Of a DNA stretch of 64,000 nucleotides, positions 1-7,778 are shown one piece after another. A model generated the notes under the pieces. That model was not told where the DNA came from, made no database searches, and was given only the letters and a program-made list of their open reading frames with translations. A program made the translations under genes and the position numbers. Origin of the DNA: Paenibacillus curdlanolyticus YK9 (GTDB lineage Bacteria; Bacillota; Bacilli; Paenibacillales; Paenibacillaceae); contig NZ_AEDD01000001.1 of NCBI RefSeq assembly GCF_000179615.1, positions 558,001 to 622,000 on the forward strand, in the 5' to 3' direction. Position 1 is the first letter of the stretch. Each line of letters opens with the position of its first letter.

Positions 1-42
1 GATAGTACCTAACATTAGATAGATGAGTAATGCTTTTTTCAT
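1..42 (-). CDS. 5' end of a secreted or lipoprotein-like protein (cut by window start)
   Basis: Only the first 14 codons are in the window, reading leftward from an ATG at 42-40. They give Met-Lys-Lys followed by a hydrophobic stretch (ALLIYLMLGTI), the typical n-region and h-region of a signal peptide or lipoprotein leader. A purine-rich Shine-Dalgarno (GGAGAAAGAG on the minus strand, 51-60) lies 8 bases upstream, which supports a real start. Function cannot be told from this fragment. Confidence 0.5.
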   Translation of the reverse strand, partial: MKKALLIYLMLGTI

Positions 43-476
43 ATTAATTCCTCTTTCTCCTTATAGTAGCATCCGACTCTATTTTGCATTGTATAATGGA
101 AAAGATAAAAGTGGAATCAGAAAATGCGAAAAACCCGTCAGCTCGTGGAGTAACGGGTTCCGTTTTCGGGTGCAAAGGTCTGTGGGATGGTAAAAGTTAT
201 CTCTATGCGAATTTTAATGCGAGATACGCTCAAATACACCTTGACCATTCGAAGGGCATTCTATAACTTTTGTTTAGCTATATCGTAATAGGGGGAAAGA
301 ACGGCCTACTCTTGCACAGCGATTGGGAATCGCAGATAAACAATTTTGAATTAAAGATATTCTATAATACTATGTAACGAAACAAAAAGAGAGCATCACA
401 TACTGTTGGACTCTCTTGGTTGTGTTCTCTCTGTGCCGTTTTGAAGTTGATGTAAAAAATAAATGGGGTGGGCAAA
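43..476. other. AT-rich intergenic stretch with one hairpin
   Basis: This 434-base gap separates the leftward gene from the rightward P-loop gene, so it should hold both promoters. A TATAAT at 363-368 is a candidate -10 for the rightward gene, but no good -35 sits 16-18 bases before it. A hairpin lies at 132-159. An open frame at 84-266 (60 codons) runs across that hairpin, has no recognisable domain and no clear Shine-Dalgarno, and is not called as a gene. Confidence 0.4.
132..159. terminator. Hairpin, terminator-like
   Basis: The arms AACCCGT (132-138) and ACGGGTT (153-159) pair perfectly around a 14-base loop. On the minus strand the stem is followed by a run of T; on the plus strand the T-run is weaker and a few bases away. 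The core resembles the hairpin at 1135-1164, including a shared GTGGAG in the loop region. Confidence 0.35.
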
Positions 477-1055
477 ATGAATAATGATAGAAACTGGACA
501 GTTTTATTTATTGGTGGAGCATCGGGAATAGGTAAATCAAGCATTGCTTATGAGATTGCTCGATTTTATGGGGTGAATGTCTTGGAAGTAGATGATGTTC
601 ACCTATCCGTAAAAACAGTTACAACAAAGGAGCAATTCCCTGCAATTCATTATTGGGATTCTGATATAGATGGGAAATACGTTGGGGTTGACGGCACGTT
701 AAACTGGCTAATTGATGTCAGCAAAGAAATGATTCCAGTATTAAAAGAGCTTGTAAACAGGCATATTGAAGATAAATTGCCTATCATTATTGAAGGCGAT
801 TTTATCTACCCCGAATTTACATTATCTTTCGATAACCCGCAGGTGAAATCAATATTTGTACATGAAGCAGATAAAAATCAAATCGTGCAGAATTATTTAG
901 CAAGAGAAGGTGGCGAATTACAACATGGTAGGGCTGAAGTAAGTATTGCGTATGGAAATTGGATAGCAGACACCTGTAAGAGGAATGGAATGGAATTGAT
1001 TGAAGCAAGACCTTGGAATGCTGCTTTAAGCAGAGTCATAAAGTGCTTGTTGTGA
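477..1055 (+). CDS. P-loop NTPase, small-molecule kinase-like
   Basis: A 192-residue protein with an N-terminal Walker A motif, GGASGIGKSS, at about residues 13-22, preceded by a hydrophobic strand (TVLFI). This is the arrangement of the P-loop kinase fold seen in adenylate-kinase-like and 2-phosphoglycerate-kinase-like proteins. A hydrophobic strand ending in an acidic residue (LPIIIEGDF, mid-protein) could be the Walker B or substrate-binding strand. The substrate is not recognisable. The start at 477 is preferred to an in-frame GTG at 468 because GGGGTGGG (465-472) is well placed for it. Base composition is AT-richer than the housekeeping genes downstream, and a frame-shifted antitoxin remnant follows, so recent gain by transfer is plausible. 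It stands alone on its strand and ends in a terminator at 1135-1164. Confidence 0.6.
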   Translation: MNNDRNWTVLFIGGASGIGKSSIAYEIARFYGVNVLEVDDVHLSVKTVTTKEQFPAIHYWDSDIDGKYVGVDGTLNWLIDVSKEMIPVLKELVNRHIEDKLPIIIEGDFIYPEFTLSFDNPQVKSIFVHEADKNQIVQNYLAREGGELQHGRAEVSIAYGNWIADTCKRNGMELIEARPWNAALSRVIKCLL

Positions 1056-1134
1056 TACGGACAAAAGGATAAACTGATTAACAATGAACATTAAAACCCA
1101 TTGTCATTAAAACCTTTTGCACCTCAAAAAGGAA

Positions 1135-1164
1135 CCCGTTACCGTGGAGGTGACGGGGCTTTTT
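1135..1164 (+). terminator. Rho-independent terminator after the P-loop gene
   Basis: CCCGTTACC (1135-1143) pairs with GGTGACGGG (1149-1157) with one T-G wobble, loop GTGGA, followed by a T-run at 1160-1164. It touches the 3' end of the convergent hicB remnant, so it may serve both strands. Confidence 0.65.
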
Positions 1165-1515
1165 CAGTTGCTTAATTTAAATACAAGATACTGATTCAGA
1201 GAGACACCTTCTAAATCAGCTTTTACTGCGAGCTGTTGGTGAAGCGATTTGGGCAATGGAAGTAGGATTTTCCCATTGTACCCTTCATTCGGTTCAGGAA
1301 TCGGATTAGCGTGATCTAGCTTTACTGCAATCCATCCCGCAAGCGCTTCTTTTAACCCATCTAAATAATGCCTGGATTGTGTCGCCGGTTGATTGACATC
1401 CATCTAATTCAGCATATGTTCCATAATAATAGTGCCCGCTTTCATCCGATATTTCTTTGATAACAAGGTTATAGGGTAATTCAAAATCGACTGGACCTTT
1501 TTCCTTCTTGTGAAA
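1164..1515 (-). pseudogene. HicB-family antitoxin remnant, frame-shifted
   Basis: Read leftward, frame one (1515 down to about 1381) encodes an N-terminal HicB-like half containing KEISDESGHYYYG and then AELDGCQSTGDT, the usual partial RNase H-like fold. The continuation (LDGLKEALAGWIAVKL, then GKILLPLPKSLHQQLAVKAD and VSLNQYLVFKLS, a ribbon-helix-helix DNA-binding end) lies in a different frame. One extra base, or two missing, between about 1350 and 1381 breaks the gene. The upstream frame is closed by a TGA at 1518-1516 and has no ATG, GTG or TTG before the conserved part, so the 5' end is damaged too. No HicA-like toxin is visible next to it. The identification rests on family motifs; an assembly error at the frameshift cannot be excluded, but the missing start argues for real decay. 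Confidence 0.7.
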
Positions 1516-1553
1516 TCAACACGCTAATCATTAAAATGTTAATAACTGAATAG

Positions 1554-1584
1554 AAAAAAATCGAGCGCCCCTTTCGGGACGCTC
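1554..1584 (-). terminator. Terminator-like hairpin
   Basis: GAGCGCCCC (1563-1571) pairs with GGGACGCTC (1576-1584) with one mismatch around a short loop. On the minus strand the stem runs into seven T (1554-1560 read as A on plus). No convincing leftward gene lies just upstream (1585-1758), so this may be a relic or may simply insulate lrgA. Confidence 0.5.
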
Positions 1585-1758
1585 TTTCATGGGAGAGGAG
1601 AAACCGGACGAAGAGCTTATGGGGAAACGTAAGTCTTCTCCGCGGTTGTCTACGGCATCTCTCGACGCCGATAATATTATGATTGCCAACATTGGCTTGG
1701 ATATACACGCTTTACCAAAAATAATTTCTTAACATGTTCGCAGAATGAGGTGCCGCTA

Positions 1759-2169
1759 ATGCGAGGATTAATTCTTTTACTGGTGTTTAACGGAGTAGGG
1801 TTGCTGCTTCACGAGGGGGCAGGTGTGCCGCTCCCTTCCAACGTGCTCGGGATGCTGCTTCTGCTGGCAGCCCTGCTCACGAAACTTGTCAAGCTGGAGT
1901 GGGTGGAAGAAACGGCATCGTTTTTCACGAAACATATGATGCTGTTTTTTGCGCCGCTGATCGCGGGGGTGACGGTGTTCGCTCATCAGCTGCAGGAGGC
2001 GTGGCTATCGGTTGCGCTCAGTGTCGTGCTAGGCACGATGGCTACAATGCTGGTTACAGCCGTTGTCGTTCGATTGCTTTCGCCGCAGGCCGGGGCGGTT
2101 GAGCACGATAAGTCGGCACGCTCCGCGCGAGGAAAGGAGGTGCGCGATGAACACGGACTTTCTCAATAA
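1759..2169 (+). CDS. LrgA/CidA-family holin-like membrane protein
   Basis: A protein of 136 residues with four hydrophobic segments in the first 110 residues and a charged tail. PLPSNVLGMLLLL matches the conserved LrgA/CidA sequence (P-[IL]-P-[GS]-[NS]-[IV]-[IL]-G-[ML]), and the FF-KHM-LFFAPLIAGV stretch is also typical. CidA/LrgA proteins sit in the cytoplasmic membrane and act with LrgB/CidB in murein hydrolase control or metabolite export (pyruvate export has been shown for some). ATG 1759 is chosen because GAGGTG at 1747-1752 is spaced correctly; an in-frame GTG at 1750 overlaps that site. The 3' end overlaps lrgB by 23 bases, implying coupled translation. No CidR or LytSR regulator gene is adjacent. 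Confidence 0.85.
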   Translation: MRGLILLLVFNGVGLLLHEGAGVPLPSNVLGMLLLLAALLTKLVKLEWVEETASFFTKHMMLFFAPLIAGVTVFAHQLQEAWLSVALSVVLGTMATMLVTAVVVRLLSPQAGAVEHDKSARSARGKEVRDEHGLSQ

Positions 2170-2833
2170 TCCCGTATTTGGCGTGTCGTTAACGATAGGG
2201 CTCTATGGCTGTGCGATCTGGCTCAAAGGAAAAAGAAGCTGGGCGCACCCGCTGCTCGTTACTTCAATCGCTCTGATCGGCATCCTGCTGCTGTTCCGGA
2301 TTCCGTATGACAGCTATAACCAAGGCGGAACGGTCATTACCTTTTTCCTCGGACCTGCGACCGTTGCGCTAGCCGTGCCTTTATACAAACAGATGCTTCG
2401 GTTCCGCAAGCAGCTGATTCCTGTTGCGATCGGGACGCTCGTTGGCAGCGTAGGTGGACTAATTCTTAACGGATTGATCTTCATGTGGACGGGGGCCTCG
2501 CATACGTTGCTGCTGACGGCGCTGCCCAAATCGGCCACCTCACCGGTTGCCATCGAGGTTGCGCGCATGATCGGAGGAAAGCCGGAGCTTGCCGCTGTGC
2601 TGACGGTTTTGACCGGATTGTTTGGCAGCGTAGCAGGCCCGTGGGTGCTGCGCGTGTGCGGCTTCCGGCAGGATGCCGCGATCGGGGCAGGGGTTGGCAC
2701 CGCATCGCATGGGATCGGCACGGCGCGCTTGCTGGCCGATTCGGAGCAGCAGGGCGGCATAAGCGGCTTCGCGATGGCGCTGACGGCAATTGTGACGGCA
2801 ATGCTTGCGCTTCCGCTGTCGTGGCTGTTTTGA
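2147..2833 (+). CDS. LrgB/CidB-family membrane protein
   Basis: A 228-residue polytopic membrane protein that pairs with the preceding LrgA-like protein. LrgB landmarks are clear: FFLGPATVALAVPLY, a TALPKSATSPVA stretch, and GTASHGIGTARL near residue 190. The longer open frame begins at 2063, but the start at 2147 has a strong Shine-Dalgarno (AAAGGAGGTG) and gives the usual family length of about 230. It lies in the same operon as lrgA (23-base overlap) and converges on the arginase gene, 22 bases away, with no obvious terminator between. Confidence 0.88.
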   Translation: MNTDFLNNPVFGVSLTIGLYGCAIWLKGKRSWAHPLLVTSIALIGILLLFRIPYDSYNQGGTVITFFLGPATVALAVPLYKQMLRFRKQLIPVAIGTLVGSVGGLILNGLIFMWTGASHTLLLTALPKSATSPVAIEVARMIGGKPELAAVLTVLTGLFGSVAGPWVLRVCGFRQDAAIGAGVGTASHGIGTARLLADSEQQGGISGFAMALTAIVTAMLALPLSWLF

Positions 2834-2855
2834 GTCCAATCCGGTCCTAATCGGT

Positions 2856-3779
2856 TTACAAAATGCGCTCCCCAAACAGCGAGGCGATCAGCTCGACAGC
2901 GAGTCTGGCGGTTCGATAGCCGTTGTCCAGCAGCGGATTCACCTCGACGATATCGGCAGACGTAATGATCGAGGCCTCGGCGAGCATCTCCATGGCGAGA
3001 TGAACCTCGCGATATTGGAAACCGCCTCGTACTCTCGTTCCGGTGCCGGGGGCTTCGCCGGGATCTACGGAGTCGATATCGAAGCTAAGGTGGACGCCGT
3101 CCGTGCCATCGGATACGATACGGATCGCCTTTTCCATCACGTTCGCCATCCCGTATCGATCAATATCGTGCATGGTGAAGCAAGTGATGCCAAGCGCGCG
3201 GATCAGTTCCCGTTCACCGGGATCAAGCTGGCGAGCGCCGACGAGCACGACCCGGTCTGGCTCGACTTTAGGCTGCTGGCCGCTGACGGCAACGAATCGG
3301 CTGTCCCCGTGCCCGAGGCAGCAGGCGAGCGACATGCCGTGAATGTTGCCTGATGGCGTCGTATCGGGCGTATTCAAATCGCCATGCGCATCGATCCACA
3401 GGACGCCAAGCCGTTGACGCCCTTGAGCAGCCCCTGCAATCGACCCGATGGCAATGCTGTGGTCGCCGCCGAGCACAAGCGGGAACTGACCGGCAGCGAC
3501 GGCTTGCGCTGTCTTATGGGCGAGCGCTTCAACGGTCGATAACGTTTTTCCCCAGTGGCGCATATTGGATGAACTGCGAATGTCGGCGAGCACATCCGGC
3601 AAGTAGCGGGAGGATTCGATTGTGCAGGAAAAGCCCAGCTGTTGGAGCTTGCGTTCGAGTCCGGATAAAATGATGGCTTGCGGGCCTTCAGCGGCGCCGC
3701 GGCGGCTAGCGCCCCAATCAAAGGGCACCGGGATAACGGTAATGGGCCGCTTGGGCTGAGCGGTGCGGTTCAACGACAC
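2856..3779 (-). CDS. rocF: Arginase
   Basis: A ureohydrolase of 307 residues that hydrolyses L-arginine to ornithine and urea in the cytosol using a binuclear manganese centre. Metal ligands are visible in order: GGDHS, DAHGDLN and DIDSVDP. The loop NTPDTTPSGNIHGM is the arginase type rather than agmatinase. The start is GTG at 3779 because GGAGGTG precedes it by 6 bases; an earlier in-frame GTG at 3788 lies inside that ribosome site. It is 58 bases downstream of proline dehydrogenase on the same strand, so the two probably share a transcript that feeds ornithine and proline carbon to glutamate through the divergent P5C dehydrogenase. No ornithine aminotransferase gene (rocD) is seen nearby. 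Confidence 0.93.
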   Translation of the reverse strand: MSLNRTAQPKRPITVIPVPFDWGASRRGAAEGPQAIILSGLERKLQQLGFSCTIESSRYLPDVLADIRSSSNMRHWGKTLSTVEALAHKTAQAVAAGQFPLVLGGDHSIAIGSIAGAAQGRQRLGVLWIDAHGDLNTPDTTPSGNIHGMSLACCLGHGDSRFVAVSGQQPKVEPDRVVLVGARQLDPGERELIRALGITCFTMHDIDRYGMANVMEKAIRIVSDGTDGVHLSFDIDSVDPGEAPGTGTRVRGGFQYREVHLAMEMLAEASIITSADIVEVNPLLDNGYRTARLAVELIASLFGERIL

Positions 3780-3837
3780 GGCGAGCACCTCCGGTCAGTA
3801 GATAGTCGCATTCATTATGCCAATGCACGAGCCAGCT

Positions 3838-4770
3838 TTAGTTGCGTTTAAGCAGACTGCGAACGATGAAGCCGACATTCGCCGGACGCTCGGCTAACCG
3901 CCTGACAAAATAGGGGTACCACATCGTGCCGTAAGGCACATAGCTTCTGACGGTGTAGCCTTGCTCCGCAAGCGATAGCTGAAGCGGCGTTCGGATGCCA
4001 TAAAGCATCTGGAACTCGAATGCCGATCGCGGAATGCCGCGCCGCCGCACATACGTTTTGACCCAGTCGATAATCGTCTCGTCATGCGTAGCAATTGCTG
4101 TATAGACCCCGCTGTCCAGCCTAGCGCGAATAAGCCTTTTCAAATTAGCGTCTACATCGCTCCGCTCTGGAAAAGCGATCCGGGCAGGCTCCTTGTAGGC
4201 CCCCTTCACGAGCCGAACATTAATGCGAGCAGATGACAAGGCGCGAAGATCATGCTCGCTGCGGCGCAAGTAGGCTTGAATGACCGGTCCGACATTGGTC
4301 AGCCCTTCGGCATGCAGCCTTTTAACCATGGCAAGCGTTCGATCGGTATAAGGGCTGTCTTCCATATCGAGACGGACGAACATGCTGCAGCCTGCTGCTG
4401 CATCGACAATTGAACGAATGCGAAGGTATGCCCGTTCGCCGTTCAAGGCCAAGCCCATCTGGGTTGGCTTAAGCGAGACATTCCCCTTAACGCCGCGCTC
4501 TTTTATGTCATGAATGAGGGCAAGATACTCCGTCTGATACCCATCCGCCTCCGCTTCCGTGCGAACCCCTTCTCCTAGATGGTCCATCGTAACGCAGAGC
4601 TTTTGTTCGTTTAATTCAATCGCCCTCGTTAACGCTTCCTCCCGCGTCTGTCCAGCAACGAATCGCGAAGCGCCGAGCTTCATGCCGTATTTGCGTGATA
4701 AGGCAGCCGCTGCGCGGTTGCCAGCCAGTCCGAGGATGATGGAACGGAACACTCGAATGCCGATTTCCAC
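3838..4770 (-). CDS. Proline dehydrogenase (monofunctional)
   Basis: A 310-residue FAD-dependent enzyme oxidising L-proline to 1-pyrroline-5-carboxylate, probably membrane-associated. It is the short monofunctional type known in Bacillus as PutB/FadM. Family motifs are clear: VSLKPTQMGL, a DMEDSPYT stretch, QAYLRRSEHDL and RLVKGAYKEP, which form the flavin and substrate pocket of the beta-alpha barrel. The start is GTG at 4770, with GAGAGGAG 9 bases upstream. It heads a leftward pair with rocF and is divergent from P5C dehydrogenase (start 4926), the next enzyme of the pathway, so the 155-base gap should hold promoters for both steps. No sigma-54 -24/-12 element was convincing there. Confidence 0.92.
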   Translation of the reverse strand: MEIGIRVFRSIILGLAGNRAAAALSRKYGMKLGASRFVAGQTREEALTRAIELNEQKLCVTMDHLGEGVRTEAEADGYQTEYLALIHDIKERGVKGNVSLKPTQMGLALNGERAYLRIRSIVDAAAGCSMFVRLDMEDSPYTDRTLAMVKRLHAEGLTNVGPVIQAYLRRSEHDLRALSSARINVRLVKGAYKEPARIAFPERSDVDANLKRLIRARLDSGVYTAIATHDETIIDWVKTYVRRRGIPRSAFEFQMLYGIRTPLQLSLAEQGYTVRSYVPYGTMWYPYFVRRLAERPANVGFIVRSLLKRN

Positions 4771-4925
4771 TCCCGCACGCTCCTCTCTTCCTGCCTGTTC
4801 GCTGCTTTACTGGAATTGTAAGCAAGCTGTCATGTTTTAAATGCCGTTTGCTTATATATAGACAGGAACAAGTGCCGTCATACCAAGGGGACGGGCGGCA
4901 ACTCGCGAATAGGGGGCGGCATTCG

Positions 4926-6473
4926 ATGATGGGGCCATTTAGCAACGAGCCGATGACGGATTTTAGCGCTGCGGACAACCGTCGTGCGCTGGAAGAAGCG
5001 CTAGCGAATATTAAACGGCAATATGGGAATGCTTACCCGCTGTTGATCGGAGGGCGCGCGATAGCGTCGGAGTCGATGAAGCCGTCCGTGAATCCCGCTC
5101 AGCACGGCGAAACGGTTGGACTCGTCGCGCAAGCGGATCGAAAGCGCGCCGTTGAAGCGATTGATACGGCTGCGGCAGCATTCGAGCGATGGAAGCGCGT
5201 CTTGCCTTCTGCGCGCGCTCGAACGTTATATAAGGCAGCAGCGCTGCTGCGGCAGCGCAAACATGAATTTTCCGCATGGCTTGTTGCAGAAGCCGGGAAA
5301 ACATGGGCGGAGGCGGACGCGGACACGGCGGAAGCGATCGATTTTCTTGATTATTACGGGCGGGAGGCTGAACGTCTCTGCGTGCCGCAGCCGCTTGTCC
5401 GAATCGCAGGCGAAGATAATGAATGGACCTACGTGCCGCTCGGCGTTGGCGTCATTATTCCGCCGTGGAATTTTCCGCTAGCCATTATGGCTGGCATGAC
5501 AGCTGCGGCTGTCGTTGCTGGCAACACGGCCGTGCTCAAGCCAGCTTCCGCGACACCGGTCGTAGCGGCCCAGTTTGTTCGACTGCTGCATGATGCCGGC
5601 CTGCCGGAGGATGTCGTGCAATTCGTGCCGGGATCGGGTGGAGAAATCGGCGATACGCTCATCGATCATCCGCTTACGCGGTTTGTCAGCTTCACAGGGT
5701 CGATGGAGGTCGGACTGCGGATCGTCGAGCGTGCAGCGCGGTTGCAGCCGGGGCAGCGCTGGATCAAACGGGTTATTGCCGAGCTTGGCGGCAAAGATGC
5801 AATCGTCGTCGATCGCGATGCGGATCTGGTTGCTGCATCGCAAGGGATCGTGCAGTCGGCGTTCGGCTATGCCGGGCAAAAATGCTCAGCCTGCTCGCGA
5901 GCGATCATTCATGCTGACGTGTACGAGGAAGTGACGGAGCGGGTAGCTGCGCTCACTCGCCGGCTCATGATCGGCAATCCTGCGCAATATGGGACTGACG
6001 TCGGCCCAGTCATCGACAGGGCTGCTTACAATAAGATCAGGCAGTATATTGCGGCAGGAAAACGAGAGGGAAGACTGCTCGTCGGAGGCGGAATGGACGA
6101 CAGCGCAGGGTATTTCGTAGAACCGACCATCATTGCAGACGTCGAAAGCCATGCATCAGTGGCGCAGGACGAAATATTCGGGCCGGTGCTCGCGTGTATC
6201 CAGGCAGACGACTTCGGCCATGCGTTAACGATTGCTAACGACACGCCTTATGGCTTGACTGGCGCGGTATATTCCAACAGGCGCGAACGGCTGGAGCTTG
6301 CGCGCGATATGTTTCATGTCGGCAATTTATATTTCAACCGGAAGTGCACGGGGGCGCTTGTAGGCGTTCATCCGTTCGGCGGCTTCAATTTGTCGGGCAC
6401 GGACTCCAAGGCAGGCGGGCCGGATTATTTGCTCCAGTTTATGCAGGGGAAGGTTGTCTCGGAAAAAATGTAG
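4926..6473 (+). CDS. rocA: L-glutamate gamma-semialdehyde (P5C) dehydrogenase
   Basis: A 515-residue aldehyde dehydrogenase converting glutamate semialdehyde/P5C to glutamate with NAD+. Seen in order are the cofactor-binding region (PPWNFPLAIMAGM, then GNTAVLKPAS), SFTGSMEVG, the general base in ELGGKD and the catalytic cysteine in GQKCSACSR, followed by DEIFGPV and HPFGGFNLSGT. The start at 4926 has AGGGGG 10 bases upstream and gives exactly the usual RocA length; the frame is open further back to 4848. It is divergent from proline dehydrogenase and arginase, so arginine and proline breakdown meet here. A terminator follows at 6493-6523. Confidence 0.94.
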   Translation: MMGPFSNEPMTDFSAADNRRALEEALANIKRQYGNAYPLLIGGRAIASESMKPSVNPAQHGETVGLVAQADRKRAVEAIDTAAAAFERWKRVLPSARARTLYKAAALLRQRKHEFSAWLVAEAGKTWAEADADTAEAIDFLDYYGREAERLCVPQPLVRIAGEDNEWTYVPLGVGVIIPPWNFPLAIMAGMTAAAVVAGNTAVLKPASATPVVAAQFVRLLHDAGLPEDVVQFVPGSGGEIGDTLIDHPLTRFVSFTGSMEVGLRIVERAARLQPGQRWIKRVIAELGGKDAIVVDRDADLVAASQGIVQSAFGYAGQKCSACSRAIIHADVYEEVTERVAALTRRLMIGNPAQYGTDVGPVIDRAAYNKIRQYIAAGKREGRLLVGGGMDDSAGYFVEPTIIADVESHASVAQDEIFGPVLACIQADDFGHALTIANDTPYGLTGAVYSNRRERLELARDMFHVGNLYFNRKCTGALVGVHPFGGFNLSGTDSKAGGPDYLLQFMQGKVVSEKM

Positions 6474-6492
6474 CAATTCCACAACGCCAATC

Positions 6493-6523
6493 GCCGATCA
6501 GCAGCTATGCGGATCGGCTTTTT
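6493..6523 (+). terminator. Rho-independent terminator after rocA
   Basis: GCCGATC (6493-6499) pairs with GATCGGC (6512-6518), followed directly by five T. Confidence 0.75.
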
Positions 6524-6655
6524 GACATAGGGACTGATGCTTTATAAGTAACGGAAAAGTGTGGTACGATACGGAAAGCGGCAAGCATTGCCATCGCGTT
6601 ACAAACGCCGTGCATGCATGCCAATCTTAGCTAAGCCTTAAGGAGGCAACGTAAA

Positions 6656-7261
6656 GTGAGAGTCATTGCCGGATCGGCCAAAGGGCGACCGCTCAAAGCG
6701 GTGCCCGGCATGAACACGCGGCCGACGACCGACAAGGTGAAGGAAGCGATTTTCAGCATGATCGGACCTTATTTTGATGGAGGTCTAGCGCTCGATTTAT
6801 TCGCGGGAACTGGCGGGCTCGGAATTGAGGCGTTGAGCCGCGGTATCGATAAGGCGATCTTCGTGGACCGGGAGAAGATTAGCGTAGACATCGTTCGTCA
6901 GAACGTTGGAGCGGCAGGCGTTGCGAGCCAAGCGGAGATTTATCGCAACGATGCGGAGCGTGCGGTGAAAGCGCTGGCGAAGCGCTCGCAGCCGTTTCGG
7001 CTCGTGTTTTTGGATCCGCCATATCGCATGACGAACATGGATGAACTGCTGAGCGAGATGGCTGGCCATGGTTTGCTGGAGGCGGGGGCGATGGTCGTCG
7101 TCGAGCATGATGCATCGCATCGTTACCCCGAGCGATTCGGCGGGTTTGAGCAGAGGAAATATGCCAAATATGGCGAAACGGCTGTAACCATCTATGATTA
7201 CGAGCCGGAAGAGAGAATTAACGACAGCGAAGGTGGAGGAACACAAGATGGTCAATCATGA
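6656..7261 (+). CDS. rsmD: 16S rRNA (guanine(966)-N2)-methyltransferase RsmD
   Basis: A SAM-dependent methyltransferase of 201 residues that modifies G966 (E. coli numbering) of 16S rRNA during 30S assembly. The SAM-binding motif I is [17 protein letters not shown] and the catalytic motif IV is LDPPY. N-terminal [13 protein letters not shown] and [12 protein letters not shown] are RsmD signatures. The GTG start at 6656 is backed by AAGGAGG about 9 bases upstream. The last codons overlap coaD by 14 bases, the usual rsmD-coaD arrangement in Firmicutes, so the two are probably translationally coupled. Confidence 0.94.
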   Translation: MRVIAGSAKGRPLKAVPGMNTRPTTDKVKEAIFSMIGPYFDGGLALDLFAGTGGLGIEALSRGIDKAIFVDREKISVDIVRQNVGAAGVASQAEIYRNDAERAVKALAKRSQPFRLVFLDPPYRMTNMDELLSEMAGHGLLEAGAMVVVEHDASHRYPERFGGFEQRKYAKYGETAVTIYDYEPEERINDSEGGGTQDGQS

Positions 7262-7751
7262 AGGCGTTAATAATCGAATCGCGGTATATCCCGGCAGCTT
7301 TGATCCTGTGACGCTCGGGCACCTTGACATCATTCAGCGGGCAGCTAAGCAGTATGACACGCTTATCGTAGCCGTCTTGAACAATACGAGCAAAAACCCG
7401 ATGTTCACGATAGAAGAGCGGAAGAAGCTGCTGGAAGAAGTGACGCGCGATATACCGAATGTCAAAATCGACAGCTTCCGCGACTTGCTCGTCCGCTTTA
7501 TGAAGTCGCGCCAAGCAGGAACGATTGTACGCGGTATTCGCTCGGTATCCGATTTTGAGTATGAGCTGCAAATGGCTTCTACCAATCACTTGCTGGATGA
7601 CGAGATTGAGACGATCTTCATGATGACCAATCCGAAGTTTTCCTATTTGAGCTCTAGCATCGTCAAGGAAATTGCGCGGTTCAATGGAGATGTCTCCGAG
7701 CTTGTTCCGCCAGTCGTGCGCGACCGTTTGGCAGCAAAGGGCAATGCATAA
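7248..7751 (+). CDS. coaD: Phosphopantetheine adenylyltransferase
   Basis: A 167-residue enzyme of coenzyme A synthesis, transferring AMP from ATP to 4'-phosphopantetheine to give dephospho-CoA. The nucleotidyltransferase motif [16 protein letters not shown] (T-x-G-H) is near the N-terminus, and [12 protein letters not shown] and [12 protein letters not shown] are further CoaD markers. The start is ATG 7248 behind GGTGGAGG; the frame is open to 7194 inside rsmD. It converges on ylbJ, 27 bases away. Confidence 0.95.
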   Translation: MVNHEGVNNRIAVYPGSFDPVTLGHLDIIQRAAKQYDTLIVAVLNNTSKNPMFTIEERKKLLEEVTRDIPNVKIDSFRDLLVRFMKSRQAGTIVRGIRSVSDFEYELQMASTNHLLDDEIETIFMMTNPKFSYLSSSIVKEIARFNGDVSELVPPVVRDRLAAKGNA

Positions 7752-7778
7752 TCGAGTTGCATTGCCATCCGTGTTAGC

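Noticed and set aside
84-266. 60-codon frame near the window start
   Set aside because: Crosses a hairpin, has no clear ribosome site and no recognisable similarity.
1667-1674. GCCGATAA resembling a sigma-D -10 before lrgA
   Set aside because: No TAAA-like -35 at the right distance and no flagellar context; likely chance.
1481-1708. 75-codon minus-strand frame upstream of the hicB remnant
   Set aside because: Runs through a terminator-like stem and overlaps the decayed 5' part of the hicB remnant; Arg/Ser-rich without domain.
1589-1732. 47-codon plus-strand frame just before lrgA
   Set aside because: Starts directly in the arm of a terminator-like hairpin, with no Shine-Dalgarno and no family resemblance; could be a gene fragment, but nothing supports it.
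6522-6548. TTGACA-15-TATAAG before rsmD
   Set aside because: Spacer is two bases short of optimum and the -35 overlaps the rocA terminator T-run; kept out as a promoter call.
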